From Viola odorata (lineage: Eukaryota > Streptophyta > Magnoliopsida > Malpighiales > Violaceae), in the NCBI GenBank assembly GCA_963691705.1, contig OY829544.1, forward strand, positions 1,309,501-1,373,500: a stretch of DNA of 64,000 nucleotides, in the 5' to 3' direction. Below are positions 35,255 through 50,247 of this stretch, in pieces (the stretch's first letter is position 1; the number at the start of each line of letters is the position of its first letter). The notes beneath the pieces were generated by a model. That model was not told where the DNA came from and did no database searches. It was given only the letters and a program-made list of their open reading frames with translations. The translations under genes and the position numbers were made by a program.

Positions 35255-37927
35255 TTGAACCCACCAAGAGAATCAACGATTGCATATACGTAAACTCTAC
35301 AGTGAATTCACAAATGCAACTGCACACACAAAAATAACAGAATAACATCATAATCAATTCCATCCCATTTCCGCAAAATCCCTAATCCGCTGTAGCAACC
35401 CGGCCACGATTGAAGTAAAACTTAATTAGTCTCTATCAAAACAAAAACCAGGAGTGAGAAGCTAAAGCTAATGAAGCAAATTAACTAGTACAAAAGCATT
35501 TGATGAGAAATTAACAGAAACAGACTAGGAATATGAGCGTGGAGTAAGATCTGTGGCGGTGATTTTACCTGAGATTGAGATTCCGGTGCAGAGGAGAGGG
35601 CGCGAGTTCAGTGAAGCTGAGTTAGGGTTTTGAAAAGAGAGTGAGAGAAGGGGAAAGAGTGAGTTGATAGTCAGTTATGATGGAAGGGGAGGGTGTTGGT
35701 GTCTGTGCGATTTCATGCGAGCGGGTTCGGTCAACGGCCTGGATGAAATGGTAATTCCAACCGATGATTGCTGTTGTGATTACGTAGTGATCAGACGGTG
35801 GAGTACTATTTACTGAACAAAGTGATATAACTGGAAATCTATGCACAGCAGACGGCACAGATAGAACCAACCATAGAAGTGAATAAGGCAGACACACACA
35901 CGTATAGGGAAAAACTGACCCAAAGCGGAAACCGAATTAGAACCATACCGAATTGGTCCGAAACATTGATTAGAAATTTTCGATTTAGTCTGATTCTCTA
36001 ATTCTAAAATTCGCAAACCGAATTGTAAAACCGAAATAACCAGTTCATATATATATATATATAGTTTAAATTTGGTTTAATGGTTAACTCCTCACCTATC
36101 ATCTTAAAAGAGAGAAGTTCAAATCTTTTGGCTTGTATAAGAATTATTACGAGTAAAAAATATTTTCTCCGTAATAACTAGTAAGAATCAAGAAATAGAA
36201 AATTTTAATTATTTTTTCTTTTAAACTTAATTAAAAGTCCTAATTTTTTATTTATTTGTTATTTTAAATATAAAATTTTATTAAGGAAGTTGAATAATAA
36301 TTGTTATGAGGAAAAAACTATATTATTGTAAATTGTAATAGCTATGTCATCACTTAACCATATGTATAAACTAAGACTATTAATTATTAATGATACGGTA
36401 TATACTAGTAATATTACTATTAATTCTTACTCTAATACATAATTATTAAGGTATATCGTGGATATATGTATATTGTTCAGTATTTTACTTAATAAAAAAA
36501 GAATTATACTGTTGTAAGAAAGAATAATGTTAATTGTCGGAAAAAATGCAATTAGTAATTAGATGACAACTAAAATAATAAATTTGCATAATGGTTAATG
36601 GACATTTATGATTTAGATTTATGGTATCTATATTTCAATAACATTATTTACTTGAGTTAATTGTTTAGATGTTTAAGATTTAAATTTAAATTGTATTAAT
36701 GTGTTACGCAGTACACGAGTATAACTAATTAACTATTGTATTGTTCAAGAATATTTTTGAAGTTCTAAATGTAAGTGATCTAATTTTATCTTCATATGAA
36801 GCATGGTTATACTTGAAAATTCTTCATGTGTATATGTTAGGCTCGATATGAAGTACGATACTTCTTGACTAGATATTTGTTAAACATATTCATTACATTT
36901 CAATATATTAATACTTATTATTTATTAATATTTAGTCACTTTAAATTTTTATATGTTTTGTATCATAAAAAATAAAAATTTATCATACTAAAATATCTTT
37001 ATAATATTAAGCTATAATTTATAAATTGATAAATCAAAGCATTATTTATTAAAAAAAATCAAAACTGTGTATTTAACAATTAAACTGCGTCGTTTGGTCA
37101 ATAGATCTTAATCTTATATATTAATATATAGATAAAACTTTTATACTTTGATCACAACATTTGTGATAACGTAGTGCAACTGATAAGTCATGTAAGAAAT
37201 GATTTTCAGACTTATTTGACTTGTCATATCTTAATTAATAGAAAGAGATGATTATTGATTTTATTTTCCGCAATCCAAATCTTTCTTAAATTTTGCAAAA
37301 TATGGTAAGAATTAAGTATAACTTATCTTCTCTAGTTCTATTTTCTTTTATTTTTATGCAAAAAACAAGCTTCTTTAATTATTACTTGTCAACTACGGAT
37401 TAATAATTTAAAGACTGTAAATATTCAAATTAATGTTTCAATTAAAATATATTATTTATCTGATGAATTCTTAGATGTTAATTTGGTTGGTTATAAAATC
37501 GCTGTTGTACTATTTGTTAATTTTATTCAAGAACGTTAACGTCCTTTAGTCATGAAATTAAAATTAGTTTGGAAAATAAAACTATATGTTTATTCCCATA
37601 CCCTATAATTTATTATATGAGTAACAATTGAGTTTTTTTTTTTTTTTTGACGAACTATAATTCAGGTATTATAATAACACAAATTCCGTATATACAAATC
37701 AAATCATCATCCAATAACAACCTAATAATAATTCCAATGCTTCATTTAGTTTTTGCATAAGGTGAGGTAAATAATAGAAATTATGTACAACCATTGCCTT
37801 GAAACTAAAGGAAATAGATTCCTTATAGGAATGAACTAAGATGGAAATACGTTCAGGTAAAATGCTGACCGTCTCCTCTGTTTGTCGGTCATTAGAGCTT
37901 GAAAACCTAGCACACAGATAACTACCC
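35255..37927. other. PTEN leader and long AT-rich intergenic region
   Basis: 35255 to about 35650 holds the PTEN 5' leader with a probable intron. Beyond that is very AT-rich DNA, including a short TA run at about 36047-36061 and a T16 run near 37632. No gene or complete mobile element was recognised. Confidence 0.5.
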
Positions 37928-40387
<2,460 letters not shown>

Positions 40388-40440
40388 CGTTGTGATGTTT
40401 TGTTGTGATTGTGAGTTATTAATGGGAGAGACCCTGCGTT

Positions 40441-40448
40441 TATTTATA
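40441..40448 (-). promoter_or_regulatory. TATA box of the RD21-type gene
   Basis: TATAAATA on the minus strand, 54 bp upstream of the start codon, in the context CCCCTATAAATAAACGC. The short distance implies a leader of about 20-30 nt. Confidence 0.55.
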
Positions 40449-42393
40449 GGGGAGGATAGCAGGAGAACCGAAAAGTGTGTGTGTGTGTGCAGTAAACGGA
40501 CCGAAATTGCGTTGAAATAGGAGATACATCTTGTCACGCAATGGTCATGGGTGGGTCCCTCCCTCATCTATTTTTGGAGCAAAACCGCATTAAATTTATT
40601 GATAATTAGCTAATAAGAAGAAAAAAAATGTATAATTATGGAATTTTAATGAAGACGATTAAAGTTGTGAGTTTAAACTTTGAGTTGAATTTAACCAAAC
40701 TCAAAGTATAGCTCATTACATCACATGAATGAGCTTTACTTATGTGTATAGTAAGAATAATAAACATTAATTAACTTTATAAATGAAATTGTTATTTGAA
40801 TTTTAGAGTCACTCTTATTGAACGAGTTTTAAATATTTTTTTAAAATATAATTCAAATTTTATGTTTAAATTAAGTGCTTTTGTATAAATTTTAAATATA
40901 GTAGTTACTTAAAATTGAAATTAAGTTTACCATGCGGTTCAGTTCAGCGGTTGTTGCCCGCTCTAGGCTTTGCGCTCAATTTACAAATTATGCGATTTTA
41001 ATTTTATGTTTAAATTAAGTGCTTCTGTATAAATTTTAAATATAGTAGTTACTTAACAGGTGATAGCGTTGAATCTCTCACCATAATTAAATTTTTATCT
41101 TTTCGTTGTAAAGTTCAGTGTTTAACTTTAATAAACTTGGCACGTGCGTACCTTTTTTTAAAGTTGTTTTTGGTTTTTTTTTTTTTTTTGGACGGGTTTT
41201 TGGTTTCCTTTAGAATGGGGTTTTGTTGTTTTCAACGGAATCACAAGCAAGGGAGAAGAAGGGACGTCTAATTTAACGGATAATTATTTTTTAAATAATA
41301 TTATTATAAAATTACTTTTTCCTAGTTTAATTAAACTGTCACTTTAACTTTGGGTACGCGCATATTAAGAAAATCGGATAACTCACTGTTTGAGACAATT
41401 TTGTCCCTTACTTTTTCTCAAACATACGTTAAGGATGCTCGTACATTCGAGAAAAAAGTAAGAGACAAAATTGTCTCAAACAGTAAGTCATACGACTTTC
41501 TTAACATGCGTGTCAAAAGTCAAAACGTCAGTTAATAAAACTAGGAATGAGTATTATTTATTTTATAAAAATGACATATAATAAACAATTGCACTACAAC
41601 TTTATTTACAATTTAATTGATTATTGATATAGTTTAGCTAATATATTTTTTTTAATAAAAAGTTAGAAACTTCAACTAATAAGAAATATGGTGTTTGAAC
41701 AAAAATGTACTAAAACGGTAGACTTAATTCAAATTATTATATTTTTGTTCAATGAGGAATGTGCCTTTATGTGCATTTACCGATAAATGTTCCCGCTTCC
41801 TCGCTTGCCCTTGCTTCGTGGAATATTTGCAATTTAATGTGAGCGTGTGATTTAAGTGTCATGTTTATTTGTAATTTGCGGCAATTTTCATCTATTAATA
41901 TTGGTTTTGTTAAACTAATAATGAATTTGTTTTTTTCTTAATCCGGATATTAACTTTCAGTATGAAAAAAAAAATTATATCAAAAAGGAGTGTTGAAAAA
42001 AAATTGAAAAGATACTCGTAAAGATAAAAAAAAAAAAAAACATTTTCAATGTTAAACAAACCATAAATTGTAAAACAAAAACACTAATATGTTTGAATAT
42101 TCTAAAAAATATATATTAATTTTAGTACAATGAGTTCATACACATATGACATAACTACATGCTTGTTGCTAACAATAAAAAACTGAAAAAAGCATTCAAA
42201 CAACTTGCCAAAGTTGTTAAACCTATACTGTTTTTCCCCATTCCCTACGAAAAAAGAAAAAGAAAAAGAAACAGAAAAATCTAGAAAAACCTCAATATTA
42301 TATGATGAAAAAAAAAATACTTGACGGGTAAGGTTTTAATACACTGGTCGATTTTCAACATTTACTCAAATATTTAGTTCCTGATAATATATA
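40449..42393. other. Intergenic, AT-rich, with one MITE
   Basis: RD21 promoter, then AT-rich DNA. A direct repeat of about 55 bp is present: ATTTTATGTTTAAATTAAGT, continuing GCTTYTGTATAAATTTTAAATATAGTAGTTACTTA, at about 40856-40910 and 41000-41056. A Stowaway-like MITE is at 41321-41545. No gene is seen. Confidence 0.45.
41321..41545. mobile_element. Stowaway-like MITE with altered ends
   Basis: Nearly palindromic over 225 bp. The left part CCTAGTTTAATTAAACTG has an inverted partner CAGTTAATAAAACTAGG. The core GTTTGAGACAATTTTGTCCC, ending AAACATACGTTAAGGAT, matches the family seen at 55582-56051. The usual CTCCCTCC ends are lacking. Confidence 0.6.
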
Positions 42394-42850
42394 ATGACAC
42401 CCAGGGGCATTGGGGACCTTTCACCATCTTGTCAAGGGACCTCTGCCAGCACATGGTCAAAATAACCCAGTCAGCACTTGATCAAACGACTACTTGGTCA
42501 AACGGCCCAATAACCAGCCCAAGGTATAACGGTAAGGAGGAGCCAAACGGTTCTAAGGGAAGGCGTGTCGTTGCGACACATGTCACGCTATCAGACGTTA
42601 CATCCTAGCGACACGTGTCCCACCGACTTATGTGGGAAAGACCTATAAATACCCCCCTTCATTTGGACGCTACGTACATACGCATATTCACTATTCACTC
42701 CAAGCAAATATACTCTCACTAACTTGATCGTCGGACCGGAGGCCTCCTCCGGTGCTTTCAAGTACCACGTGGCAGAACAGATCCAAATTTCAACCAATCC
42801 CAGCAATTATACTTCCACCTCATCACATCCCTTTACAGACCTATGCTCAC
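42394..42850. repeat. LTR-like sequence, copy 2
   Basis: Begins TGACACCCAGGGGC, contains G-box-like ACACGTGTCC (about 42610-42620) and a TATAAATA box at 42644, followed by the block shared with 31270-31532. These are features of a retrotransposon LTR with its promoter. The right terminus and target duplication were not identified, and no internal genes flank it. Confidence 0.5.
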
Positions 42851-45115
42851 CCCCCATATAGGAATATGAGTTCCCAAATAATTTTTTGATTTCATCTGGT
42901 TCCTGATATTTCCTCTATCGACTACGTTAGGTCTCCGTTGTGATAAAAATACTTAATGGATACAAACACAATCAAATATATAATATTTTAATGTTTTATT
43001 GTCAGAATGGGTCCCACGTGGCAAGTCAATTGCCCAAATTCGCGCTAATGTTTGAAAAATAAAAAATCAAAATACCAATAAAAAAGGAAAAATAGAGCTA
43101 AAAGACGTGCCTCTCCCTTCTCCGTCTCCGCACCACCACTAGCAGCATAAGTTCCATCCTCTCCTCCCATTTCAATCTGCCCTTCATTTCCACCGCCTCT
43201 CGGCACCAACCCATCCGCCACTATCCTCATTCATATCTCTTTTATGTTGTTTTCAAGGAGGATAGAGACGAACAACATAAAAGAGATGATTTGATTTTGA
43301 AAAAAAGAAGAAAAAAAATGTGAGGACGTGTGTGCTAACGGAGGCTTATGCTTTGTATGGGAACTAAAGTGCAGGAAGTAAAAGAGGGGAAGTTTAACTA
43401 GGGAAAGGAAAGGAAAGGAAAGGAGAGGAAGGGAACTTGTAGAGAAATTCCCTTGCATGACTGCATCTTTTATACGCAGGGGAAAAGGAAGGAAATTCCC
43501 TTTAAATTTCATGACCCAAGCCCAAGCCCAAGCCCATGATTTTCTTTTTTAATTTAAGCTCAGTTTCTAATTTTTTTCCTTTTCCTCCAACTTTTGGGAG
43601 GAAATTTTTTGTGGGTCAGGGGAGAAGTTTTTACAATTTATTTACTCTCTATTCCCTTCTTTTCTCTTTGATTCCCTTGAGCAATTTTTTCCCATACAAG
43701 GGAAAGTTTAAAAATTTCCTTTCCCTTCCTTTCCTTCCCCTCCTAATCCTTCATCCCATGGAAAAAGGACGAAAAGAAAAAGGAACAGATAAAGAAAAAA
43801 CATAGAATAAAAAATAGAAACGAAATTAAAGATAATTTTGGAATTTGATTTTTTTTATTACCTGCTACATGGGACCCACTATGACCATACGGTATTGAAA
43901 ATTATATATTTAGGTAGCGTTTGGTTGGCGAAATCAGGGAGGAAAGTAACTCGGGAATCTGAGATTTCGAGCTTTATTGCGTTTGGTTGAGACAAAGAAT
44001 CACTCTCCTCCGGAATCCAACTTTCCTTGACTGCCTTGACTTTCCCAAAAGTGGGGGAAAGTGATTCTTTAGCTAGGGGGTGAGGAGAGTGATTCCCCCC
44101 TACAGGGAAAGTGATTTTTTTTATTAAATGACATATTTATCCAAAACTAATTATAAAAAAATAACCTAATAAAGCATCTTCTTCCTTCTTTGTTTTCTAA
44201 AACTCCACCAAATTATATTAATTACACAAAAATTATTTTAATTACACAAAAATTATAATTAATTACATAAAAATTATAATAAATACATACAAATTATATT
44301 AATTACATACAAATTAAAATAATTACATCAAAATTATAATAATCACATAAAAAATACATAGTAATGATGTAAATAATAATATGTAGAAGAAAATACGGTT
44401 AAAAATAGGAATAAATCATCCAAGAAATCCCTATCCTAGATTTGTCTATTGTTGCAATTATGTTTTTTTTTGCATTGCTAAAACAATATGTGTCATACTT
44501 TGCAAAAAACCATAGTTATAAAACAAACTCATTTGATATTTTAATTATTGAAAGATAGACAATTAAATAGAAAGAAAGTCAATGTGTTTAGAGAAAACTG
44601 TGTAACACAATATATATAGAAAAGAATAATTAGACATGGATCTCCATCGGCATGTGACTCATTTGATATTAAACGGTTTTTATATCCATTTAACGCCTGG
44701 AATCTTTGCAATTTGCAAAAGCAGACATGGATCTCCAGTTGAGCAGCATGTGTCTCGATTTGTGTGAAACTGAAACTACGCAGGTCAGAACTCAGACGTC
44801 ACCGTCCCGCATTTCCAGTAAACGGCCGGCCCTTACATAGCACAAGGTATTTCCTCCATGTTTCTTGGAACTGAATAATCAGAAATACTGTAATTAACTT
44901 TCCCAGAATCGCACCGCTCACTTCTGACTTCACCGCTTGATATTTTTGGTAAAAAGATTCTTAGATTCAAAATTCAAAATTCAATTGTGGAGTATTTCAA
45001 TTCCCAAGATGAGAAATAATTAAGGTGGGTGGTGTGCATTGCCAATGTCATCAGCCGCCGTTGTTTCGTTAAGTGACCTCTGGTTTGAGCGAACGTGTAT
45101 GTAGCTCCTTCTGTT
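42851..45115. other. Intergenic, repeat-rich, no gene recognised
   Basis: Purine- and pyrimidine-rich blocks (AAGGAAAGGAAAGG at about 43400-43430; CCTTTCCCTTCC at about 43715-43740) form a loose inverted pair around CCCAAGCCCAAGCCCAAGCC near 43516. From about 43912, GTAGCGTTTGGTTGGCGAAA and GCGTTTGGTTGAGACAAAG are hAT-end-like phrases. 44210-44350 is a tandem of ATTACAYAAAAATTATAAT units. These are decayed mobile elements; boundaries were not resolved. Confidence 0.4.
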
Positions 45116-46448
45116 CTGAAACGACGTGGTATCCCTCAGCTTGTTCTCCACCCATAACCTGATTCACTGCTTTCTCTATTTCTTCCTTCTTCACTAAAAA
45201 TCTTGCTTTCGTACATAGCACACTCTTGTGCACCTACACCGATCCCGATCCTCAGAACATCTGTAACGAGTTTCTCATTTAAGAATTGCTCAGAATGGAG
45301 TGGCCATTTCACCATTGGCACCCCAGCAGTAACACTCTCTAGTATTGAGTTCCATCCACAATGTGTCATAAACCCTCCAGTTGCTTCATGATCAAGAATC
45401 ATCACCTGTGGTGCCCATCCTCTAATTATCAAACCCTTTCCTTCCGTGCTCTTCTCAAAACCTTATGGTATCCAATCTTCCTTGCTTTCGTCTTCTGTTT
45501 GGTCTAAATGTCTGATAACCCAGATGAAGTTGTCTCGAGAACTTTCGAGAGCCTTAGCAATCTCTCGAAGCTGAGCTGTTGAGAGTGGAACAAGATCCCA
45601 AAGGATATATAAAGAACCGAATTGGGTTCCTTCGAGGCCAGCCATCTCAAACATTCATGCTCATCGATGGAGGGTTTATCCCCTCTTTGGGCCTTATCTT
45701 CAGTGTGTCTGTTGCAAAGGACAATGGACCAATCTGCCATGCTTTTATTCCCATCACCTTCCTGTAGTATTCTAAATACGCAGGCTCCAGCTCGTGGAAA
45801 TTGTTTAGGTAAACTCCGTAGCATTTTTTGTCTGATTGGAAAATTTCTTTGGCATCTTCATCCTCCTGTCTGAGAAAAGGTGGCATTTGTAGTCTTGTCA
45901 TCTTTATTTTGTCAGGAAGGCCAGGCACAATAAAGGTCTCAGAATCAGATTCTATCTGGGCGAGAGGTTCATATCGGTAGAAGGAATCGATGAGGCAAAG
46001 GGCGAAAGCACTAAATCCGTGGAAAATCAACCTTGGAATTCCAAACTTGGTTGCAGATTCTGCAGACCATGGATACATCATGTCTGCCACAAGACAAGTA
46101 GGTTGGCATTCTTCTATGAGCTTCTCAAGTGGTTGCTGAAGCCCGAAAGTTGCCTTGTAGAGAATGGAGATCATTTCTTCGCTAGTGGCGGAATTCATAT
46201 TCTTGACAATCTTCTGGCAACCCAACCTCTGAAGGGAATTTCATTCTGAGAATGGAAATGCCAGAACCCAGTTGCCTTTCTCTTTCAAGTGTTTTAGTGA
46301 AAAGAGTAGCATTCAGGGTAGTGGTAATAATGGTTGCCTTTACCCCTTTCCTTACGAACAATCTTGCCATGTCTACTGCTGGGATCATATGACCAGGGGC
46401 CAAAAATGGGAAGAACGCCATATGAAGCTGACATGTCTCTGAATCCAT
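45116..46448 (-). pseudogene. UDP-glycosyltransferase UGT73-like pseudogene
   Basis: A full-length UGT reading in pieces from the ATG at 46448. The N-terminus MDSETCQLHMAFFPFLAPGHM has the acceptor-side His (AFFPFLAPGH is the usual HVvFFPF-type motif with Met for Val). The next block in another frame has CLVADMMYPWSAESATKFGI and [20 protein letters not shown]. The donor-binding PSPG box [20 protein letters not shown], then GWNSILES..., is readable at about 45300-45410. Breaks: frameshifts near 46205, 45660, 45600 and 45195, and an in-frame TAA at 45463-45465. The C-terminus is lost after GGEQAEGY, where unrelated sequence begins. Without these breaks it would be a flavonoid/terpenoid-type UGT; as it stands it cannot make an active enzyme. 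Confidence 0.88.
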
Positions 46449-46769
46449 TTGGTGCTCAAGTAAGCAGAAAAGACTTCAATGAATAGAGAGATTAGAAATT
46501 CAGTTGAGATATATTTCTAAAAACTCATTTATTCTTCTCTATATACACAGACCAATCACCAAGAAGAAGTATTTTCCTCTAGAAAGAATTACTTTTCATC
46601 GATGCAAGAAAATTCAATTCAAAAGAGTTTATTTGAAAGTTAAGAACCTTTACATTTCCTGTTTCTTTCTTTGTTTTTAGCTGCTTTGGACAGAAAATTC
46701 CATTTCCGATGCGTGTGATCAAGAGTGTATCAATCAGACGAGGTCATGAATGAAGGGGGGTAGGAAGAA
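46449..46769. repeat. Duplicated UGT promoter segment, unit 1
   Basis: Upstream of the broken UGT. The part from about 46566 to 46735 matches about 47310-47455: TTACTTTTCATCGATGCAAG versus TTACTTTTCATCCATGCATG, then AAAATTCAATTCAAAAGAGT in both, and AGCTGCTTTGGACAGA versus GACAGCTTTGGACAGA. It is a tandem duplication of promoter sequence. Confidence 0.7.
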
Positions 46770-47303
46770 GTAGTTTTTTTTAATAAGCAGAGGATGTTTT
46801 ATTAATCAAGCCAATGGGAAAATGGCTACAACAATTACTACAAACGGAAAAACTGCAGACAGGGCTGATATAAAATCAGCACCTGGCTGCCCAGAAAAAG
46901 CATGCAACTAAATTAGAAACAACGCCAGAACAAGAAAATCCGACTCAAACAGCCATCCGGGAATTTGTTAACCAGTCTGAAGATTGTTGCATATCTGTTA
47001 TGCTGTAAGCAAACATGGGATCCTTACTCTTCAACCACCAAAGCCACGTAGAGAAAATCCTATTAATACATCTCCATTCACTATATTCTTCTTGTCGAAA
47101 GACCACCTCATTTCTGCATTTCCATACTATCCACAAAACTACATAAAAAAGAGTCTGCCAAATTCGACATTGCTGCTTATCGAACTTGGGCAGAACTGAT
47201 CCCCACATCCACCAAAGATCTGCTAGATTCCGAGGAAGGCACCAAGCCACACGGAGCCACCTAATGATGTAATTCCAAATCCCCCGAGCTGTTCTACATC
47301 TCA
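46770..47303 (-). mobile_element. LINE fragment (3' end of reverse-transcriptase polyprotein)
   Basis: The minus-strand open frame 47304-46945 reads RTARGIWNYIIRWLRVAWCL and LFYVVLWIVWKCRNEVVFRQ, the C-terminal zinc-knuckle/RVT region found in plant L1-type LINEs. It ends with a stop, 3' untranslated sequence with AATAAAA and a short A-tail (a run of T on the plus strand at about 46777). The insert is bounded by AAGTAG on both sides (about 46771-46776 and 47315-47320), consistent with a target-site duplication. The element is 5'-truncated and dead. Confidence 0.75.
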
Positions 47304-47989
47304 AAATAAGTAGTTTCCTCTATTACTTTTCATCCATGCATGAAAATTCAATTCAAAAGAGTTTACTAATGTCCAGAACCTCTACATTTCCTCCTTTTCT
47401 TTTGTTTTTTGACAGCTTTGGACAGATAACGATGTTTCTGACGCCTGTGATCAGAACATTTCCTCTCAAGTTTGTGACCAAACTTACATTTCTATGGCAG
47501 TAAAGATCAGAAAAGTATTGGTCAGCACTACAAAAGAGGTCTGTGTGCTTTGCACTTGGAGCATTTTAGTGATTTTATCATCCTGGCATTGTTTTTGTGA
47601 TCAAATTCATAGTGGATGTCGAATACTTGGACAAGAAAAAAGAAAACCGTAGCTATCAGGTGTGATCATGACTTTTGTTGCATTTATGCTTTTATAGTCT
47701 ATTCCTAGTCATTGATGGTATAGTTGAGTGCCTTGTTAATACAGAACACTAATACTTAATTAACACTACATAATCTGTAGTTTAATATTTTCTTAATGTA
47801 CAACATAGGTGGGACAGAACATTAGTGTCGTTTGGGAATCGAAGAAAACGATGGTGATTTGACTAAGAAATTGAAAACAATAAACAGATAAACAACTAAG
47901 GAAAGGTAAAATTAATTCAAAGAATTGACAATAGAATTTAGCTGCAATTTATTTAGATATAGAAAGTAAAAATGCATTTTGATTAAGCT
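47304..47989. repeat. Duplicated UGT promoter segment, unit 2, and flank
   Basis: About 47310-47455 is the second copy of the UGT upstream segment, interrupted at its left edge by the LINE. The remainder to 47989 contains no recognisable gene. Confidence 0.6.
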
Positions 47990-48416
47990 CTACTGGCTTG
48001 TCTTGATGGTTCTAAGTTCTTCTAAAAATGCATCCATATCATTGCTAGATGATCCTCCTTTCTCAATTGCCTTTCCTGCCATCTTTTTGAGTGCTTTCGC
48101 TCGGTTTCTAAATCCCTCTGCTTCTTCTCCAGCCATTACCTGATTTACCGCATTCTCTATCTCCTCTTTCTTCACTAAAATCTTGCTTTCATACCTAGTC
48201 CATTCTTATGCACCTACACCCGTTCCTATTTCCAGAACATCTGTTACAAGTTTCTCATTGAAAAACTGCTCTGAGTGCCTTGGCCATGTGATCATTGACA
48301 ACCCAGCGGCGATACCTTCCAATATCGAGTTCCATCCGCAGTGAGTAGTGAGTCATAAACCCACCCACTGCTTCATGATCAAGAATCAGTACCCGTGGTG
48401 CCCATCCTCTAAATTT
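47990..48416 (-). pseudogene. UGT73-like 3' fragment (pseudogene)
   Basis: Only the PSPG box onward survives: RGWAPRVLILDHEAVGGF, then [38 protein letters not shown] and the C-terminal KKMAGKAIEKGGSSSNDMDA, ending at a stop at 47990. Two lesions are visible. A 7-bp direct duplication (TACTCAC) in the THCGWNS part shifts the frame, and there is an in-frame TAA after GTGVGA at about 48210. The 5' two thirds are absent. It is similar to the broken copy at 45116-46448 in its C-terminal half (VKKEEIE, AVNQVM.GE), so the two are tandem duplicates. Confidence 0.88.
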
Positions 48417-50247
48417 ACTAGTTCTCAATTAATTGATGTATGAGAAAAAAAAAATCTCAATTACATGAAGTGTATTTACCCTGCATTGTAAACTATTTAG
48501 GTTATCATTAGCAGTAAAGATGAGATATCAGGGTAATTTTTTTTCTTAAAAATAGAAACTAATCATATTCTAAATTTTCTTGCCTCTCTTTAAAATGTTA
48601 ATTAATTGAAATCGGGTGGAGTAGAATTTTCGTATAATCACTCTTAATATAAATCAATAAATCACCAATGAAAAGGCAAGTTTCTTTTGAATGAAAAGGC
48701 ATGTTTCTTTTGGACCTTCGTCGCTTCACCAACAGATTTTTCTATCTTCCAATTATGAATACAGTTTTTACACTAAAGAAACAAAACCTTTTCTTGCGTG
48801 GTACTGTGGTGCTGTGATAAAGCGAGCTGTTTTTCAGCTTCATCTGTAGTCATTAAGCACAGCCATTTCATGGTGTTCTGTTGCATTTGTTAGAAAGGAA
48901 ATGAGAGGAGAGTAATTTGTTATCCTCTTCTTTCCTTTCCTTTCCCTCGTTAAATTTCTCATATTTTTTTTCGTACATTTTAGTTCTCATACAGAGCAAA
49001 AATAAATTATTTTTCATGATTCCAAGAAAGTTCAAAAATCAGAAAGAAATGCATGGGATATCAAGCCTGTAGCAATTTGGAATGATCCTCTCTTTTTCCA
49101 AATCTGCACCACATATATTATAACCTGACTTTCGTACCGGATATCGACTTAGTAAGACATGGTGACAACATTTTTTACTGTCGAAAAAAGGGTCTTTGAC
49201 AGTAAACCAATTGGTGAGAATGTTTGGTTTTCACATTTGCTCCATGAACAGCAGTATTGATTTTGACAAATCACTACTCGACCGAAGACCTGACGGCGCT
49301 GGCGTTGGATTTTTGGTATCTTGCAACGTTGCAAATCCACTTGCATGGAATAAAAAGATAGATCTGTATTTGAAAAATCATCTCCGTCCATCTCGGCCTT
49401 TTTTCCACATAGGATTGACCTTTCTTCAAGAAATAATCCACCATAAGTTCTCGCCATTCTTGTTTTTATTCTTCTTGATTTTTTTAGGAATTTATGTGGA
49501 TCACCTTTCTTGAGACTTAAATTCTCTTAGTGTAGTGGCCGTGATATGAGAAATCTGAGCAAAATCTAAATTCCATGTCTGATTTGATGATTGATTGACG
49601 TACATCCACATACTACTTAATGCAAGATTATGAGGTCAAGTGCACATGCATGATCACCACTGTATTAATCACGAGAAAACAGCTCACGCATCCAAATTAG
49701 ACGGTGCATCATAAATTCAGTACATCTAGGGGTTTTATCATTGAATTAGTGTAAAATGGTTCTGTAAAAACATTACTAATTTCGGTACTTGCCATTCTAA
49801 CTCCTATATATTCGATGACCAATATTGTTCCACAGCTTTTTCTTATTTGAGATAGAAGAAAAACTATCCCTTAATTAAGTCATTGGACCCTTGTGTTTAA
49901 GGACAAATGATGGAGAGATGTATCTGTCATTTGGTTTTATGCAGAGCAAGTTACAGATAGAATCAAGGACAGAAACTTTTTGAAGTGGGCTCACTCATAC
50001 CCTAATGAAAACAAACCAACCCTTCGAAAATTCCAATCTTTTTCCTTAAATCCCATATCTTAAGGGCATTCACTTCAGCCCTTCACCCATTGCAATTCCA
50101 GCATTATTCCAGTAGGTACAGTCTCTGAAAATGAAATTCCAGCCGACAACTTTTTCAATCGGATTTACATGTTTGTCTGTGAATCTTGATTCTCTATTAA
50201 ATAATCTTCCTCTCATAGAGTGACAAACTCATCAAAACAGCCTAAAA
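48417..50247. other. Intergenic upstream of the LRR/extensin gene
   Basis: AT-rich. Two overlapping open frames on opposite strands at 49149-49513 match nothing I know and are probably chance. The promoter of the downstream LRR gene lies at the right. Confidence 0.45.

Noticed and set aside
49149..49513. Overlapping plus and minus frames of about 100 residues
   Set aside because: Neither resembles a known protein and they mutually overlap; probably chance openness.
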